From positions 1 to 6,670 of the forward strand of contig JAKLIN010000026.1 of NCBI GenBank assembly GCA_022709585.1: a DNA stretch of 6,670 nucleotides, in the 5' to 3' direction. This document shows positions 5,154-6,670 of the stretch, piece after piece. Position 1 is the first letter of the stretch. Each line of letters begins with the position of its first letter. Both the position numbers and the translations under genes were made by a program. The notes under the pieces were generated by a model that saw only the letters and a program-made list of their open reading frames with translations, did not search any database and had not been told where the DNA came from. Source of the stretch: Nanobdellota archaeon (GTDB lineage Archaea; Nanobdellota; Nanobdellia; Pacearchaeales; GW2011-AR1).

Positions 5154-5975
5154 ATGGGTGTTTATTCTAACTCTAAGCTGAAAACATTTGAACAATGTAA
5201 ATTCAAATACAAATTAAGATACATCGACAAAATTATTCCAGAGATTGAAAAAAGTATTGAAGCTCATCTTGGAACATGCGTGCACTTGGCTTTAGAATGG
5301 CTTTATTCAACAATACAAGAAACCGGAAATGCGCCAGAACTAGATGATGTGATTACAACTTATTCAAAAGCCTGGGTTAAAGAATACAGCGACAGCATTA
5401 TCATTACAAAAAAATGGATGAGTGCAGCTGATTATTTCAACAAAGGAATAAAGTACCTGATTGATTATTATGAATCCAATAAGCCTTTCCAAGATAACAC
5501 TATTGCGCTGGAAAAAGAGATTTTGGTAGATTTATCTGACGAACATCAACTAAGAGGGTTCATTGACAGGCTTGTTTATGATAAAGAAAATGATGAATAT
5601 GAAATTCACGACTATAAAACCTCAGAAACAGCGCCATCTGAAGAAACAATTGAAAAAGATACTCAACTTGCGCTTTATTCGCTTGCAATAAAAGATTTGT
5701 TTAAGCATGACAAGCAAGTGAAGATGGTTTGGCATTTTCTTTCATTCAACAAGGAAATTGAATTGAAAAAAACAAATGAACAGCTTGCCCTTCTTAAACA
5801 GTCAACACTGGATTTAATCAACGAAGTTGAATCCACTTTGGAATTCCCTCCAACAATTTCTGCGCTTTGCAATTGGTGCGAATACAAAGAAATCTGCCCT
5901 GCTTGGAAAGAAAGCAATTTAAATGGAAATCAAAGTGATAGATACAACAAAAGATACGGACAACAAAAATTATAA
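5154..5975 (+). CDS. RecB/Cas4-like PD-(D/E)XK nuclease with iron-sulphur cysteines
   Basis: A 273-residue stand-alone nuclease of the PDDEXK_1 group, related to the nuclease domains of RecB, AddB and Cas4. The order of motifs is complete: YSNSKLKTFEQCKFKYKLRY at 4-23, GTCVHLALEWLY (40-51) with His44, GFIDR (135-139) with Asp138, HDYKT (152-156) with Asp153 and Lys155, and QLALY (171-175) with Gln171 and Tyr175. Cys15 together with Cys239, Cys242 and Cys248 (C-x2-C-x5-C) matches the 4Fe-4S binding set of this family. No helicase domain or Walker motif is present. The likely activity is metal-dependent DNA cleavage in repair or end processing. The neighbours are translation genes and there are no cas genes or repeat array, so a CRISPR Cas4 role is unlikely. 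Confidence 0.88.
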   Translation: MGVYSNSKLKTFEQCKFKYKLRYIDKIIPEIEKSIEAHLGTCVHLALEWLYSTIQETGNAPELDDVITTYSKAWVKEYSDSIIITKKWMSAADYFNKGIKYLIDYYESNKPFQDNTIALEKEILVDLSDEHQLRGFIDRLVYDKENDEYEIHDYKTSETAPSEETIEKDTQLALYSLAIKDLFKHDKQVKMVWHFLSFNKEIELKKTNEQLALLKQSTLDLINEVESTLEFPPTISALCNWCEYKEICPAWKESNLNGNQSDRYNKRYGQQKL

Positions 5976-5995
5976 AATTAATATTAAATAAAGAA
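5964..5995 (-). terminator. Possible T-rich terminator of gyrA
   Basis: Read on the minus strand, the bases after the gyrA stop form a T-rich tract that includes CTTTATTTAATATTAATTTT and ends in TTTTTG. It extends into the 3' end of the convergent nuclease gene. There is only a 29-base gap between the two stops, so transcripts from both sides must end in or across each other's coding ends. Confidence 0.35.
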
Positions 5996-6004
5996 TCCTT
6001 TCAA

Positions 6005-6670
6005 TTACTCTTCATCTTCTTCAGTGTCTTCTGTTATTAAGTTTTCATCAACAGGCTCGCTTTCTGCTTCTTTATCATTGCTGCTTTCACCATTACCATT
6101 GCCATTTCCGTTAGAATCAATTTCACTTATCTTAGCTAAGTCCATAACTAAATCTCCTTCCTGAAGTTTTACAATTCTTACACCTTGCGCAGATCTTCCC
6201 ATTACTCTGATGTTCTTTAAGTTGGTTCTAATAACCATTCCTTTTGCAGTTGTAATCATAATATTATCTGTTGGGTTTACAGAAACAGTATTCACAACAT
6301 CTCCTGTTTTATCAGAAACTTTAACATTAATTACTCCTTTTCCTCCACGAGCTGTTTTTCTGTAATCTTCTACAGCTGTTCTTTTACCATATCCTTTTTT
6401 AGTTATAGTTAAAATTTCAGGCGTATTCAAAACTTCCATGCTTACAACTTCATCATCTTTGCCGAGTCTTATTCCTGTAACACCATAACTTGCACGCCCC
6501 ATTTCTCTAACATCATTGCTGTTAAATCTTACAGCTTGTCCTTTTTTGCTTGCAAGCAAAACTTCTTGTCCTGCTTTAAGCATCTCTGCTCCAATTAAAA
6601 TATCTGAATTATCTTCTGGAAGATTAATTGCTTTCAATCCGCTGCTTCTTGGCTTGGAAAGGCTTGCCAG
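6005..6670 (-). CDS. gyrA: DNA gyrase subunit A, C-terminal part, start beyond window
   Basis: The frame is open from the right edge to TAA at 6007-6005, giving the last 221 residues. They belong to the DNA-wrapping beta-pinwheel of GyrA. Blade repeats are clear: PRSSGLKAINLPEDNSDILIG, then VRFNSNDVREMGRASYGVTG with IRLGKDDEVV, GYGKRTAVEDYRKTARGGKG, and VRTNLKNIRVMGRSAQGVRI. The stretch KTARGGKG sits where E. coli GyrA has KSRATKG and resembles a GyrA-box sequence. The protein ends in an NG-repeat linker and a very acidic tail (EDTEEDEE), a feature also known from bacterial GyrA. Gyrase introduces negative supercoils with ATP as a GyrA2GyrB2 complex. A TTG codon at 6637-6635 is not the start, because homology and the open frame continue upstream. 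ParC is less likely because ARGGKG and the acidic tail favour GyrA. Confidence 0.93.
   Translation of the reverse strand: MASLSKPRSSGLKAINLPEDNSDILIGAEMLKAGQEVLLASKKGQAVRFNSNDVREMGRASYGVTGIRLGKDDEVVSMEVLNTPEILTITKKGYGKRTAVEDYRKTARGGKGVINVKVSDKTGDVVNTVSVNPTDNIMITTAKGMVIRTNLKNIRVMGRSAQGVRIVKLQEGDLVMDLAKISEIDSNGNGNGNGESSNDKEAESEPVDENLITEDTEEDEE
6089..6112 (-). repeat. gyrA: Asn-Gly repeat in the GyrA tail
   Basis: Four tandem Asn-Gly dipeptides (AAY GGN codons) separate the last pinwheel blade from the acidic tail. They form a flexible linker. The glycine codons vary in the third base, so the repeat is not a pure hexamer and slippage is not recent. Confidence 0.7.

Noticed and set aside
6635..6637. 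TTG as the start of a short GyrA-like gene
   Set aside because: The frame continues to the window edge with typical GyrA pinwheel residues (PRSSGLKAINL), so the gene is simply cut by the window.

Overview
The window is almost certainly from an AT-rich archaeon of small-genome type, most likely a DPANN lineage such as Pacearchaeota or Woesearchaeota (the lineage is an inference). Three core genes are archaeal/eukaryotic in type: translation factor aIF5B, ribosomal protein S6e and aIF2 subunit gamma. Each promoter candidate on the housekeeping side is a TATA box centred about 25-26 bases before an ATG, with no Shine-Dalgarno sequence, which is the signature of leaderless archaeal transcripts. 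A bacterial-type DNA gyrase A subunit at the right edge fits archaea that acquired gyrase by transfer.

Layout. Bases 1-658 (minus strand) hold a two-gene unit: a 46-codon overlapping small ORF, then a winged-helix DNA-binding protein that runs off the left edge. Both have a strong AGGAGG ribosome-binding site, unlike everything else here. The DNA-binding gene carries five copies of the 9-mer AAGTTCAAA/TTTGAACTT in two clusters, including a perfect 18-bp palindrome just after its start codon. Bases 693-700 are a self-complementary TATA box between this unit and the divergent aIF5B gene.

Bases 722-2509 (plus) encode aIF5B. A leaderless pair follows: a 63-residue two-helix membrane protein resembling DUF2065/YjeT, and a zinc cytidine/dCMP-type deaminase one base downstream. 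Next come S6e (3321-3773) and aIF2 gamma (3856-5088), each with its own TATA box, then a RecB/Cas4-like PD-(D/E)XK nuclease with an iron-sulphur cysteine set (5154-5975). Converging on it from the right is the C-terminal part of gyrA (minus strand, running off the edge).

How the genes fit together. aIF2 gamma delivers initiator Met-tRNA to the small subunit that contains S6e, and aIF5B then promotes subunit joining, so the centre of the window is a translation-initiation neighbourhood of the kind conserved in archaea. The deaminase, nuclease and gyrase serve nucleotide and DNA metabolism. The left-hand unit looks like accessory DNA: different initiation signals, AGG-rich codon use and internal repeats. 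I see no CRISPR array, tRNA, rRNA or insertion-sequence ends. The most unusual features are the repeat clusters inside the winged-helix gene, the lack of zinc-knuckle cysteines in aIF2 gamma, and the altered signature of S6e.
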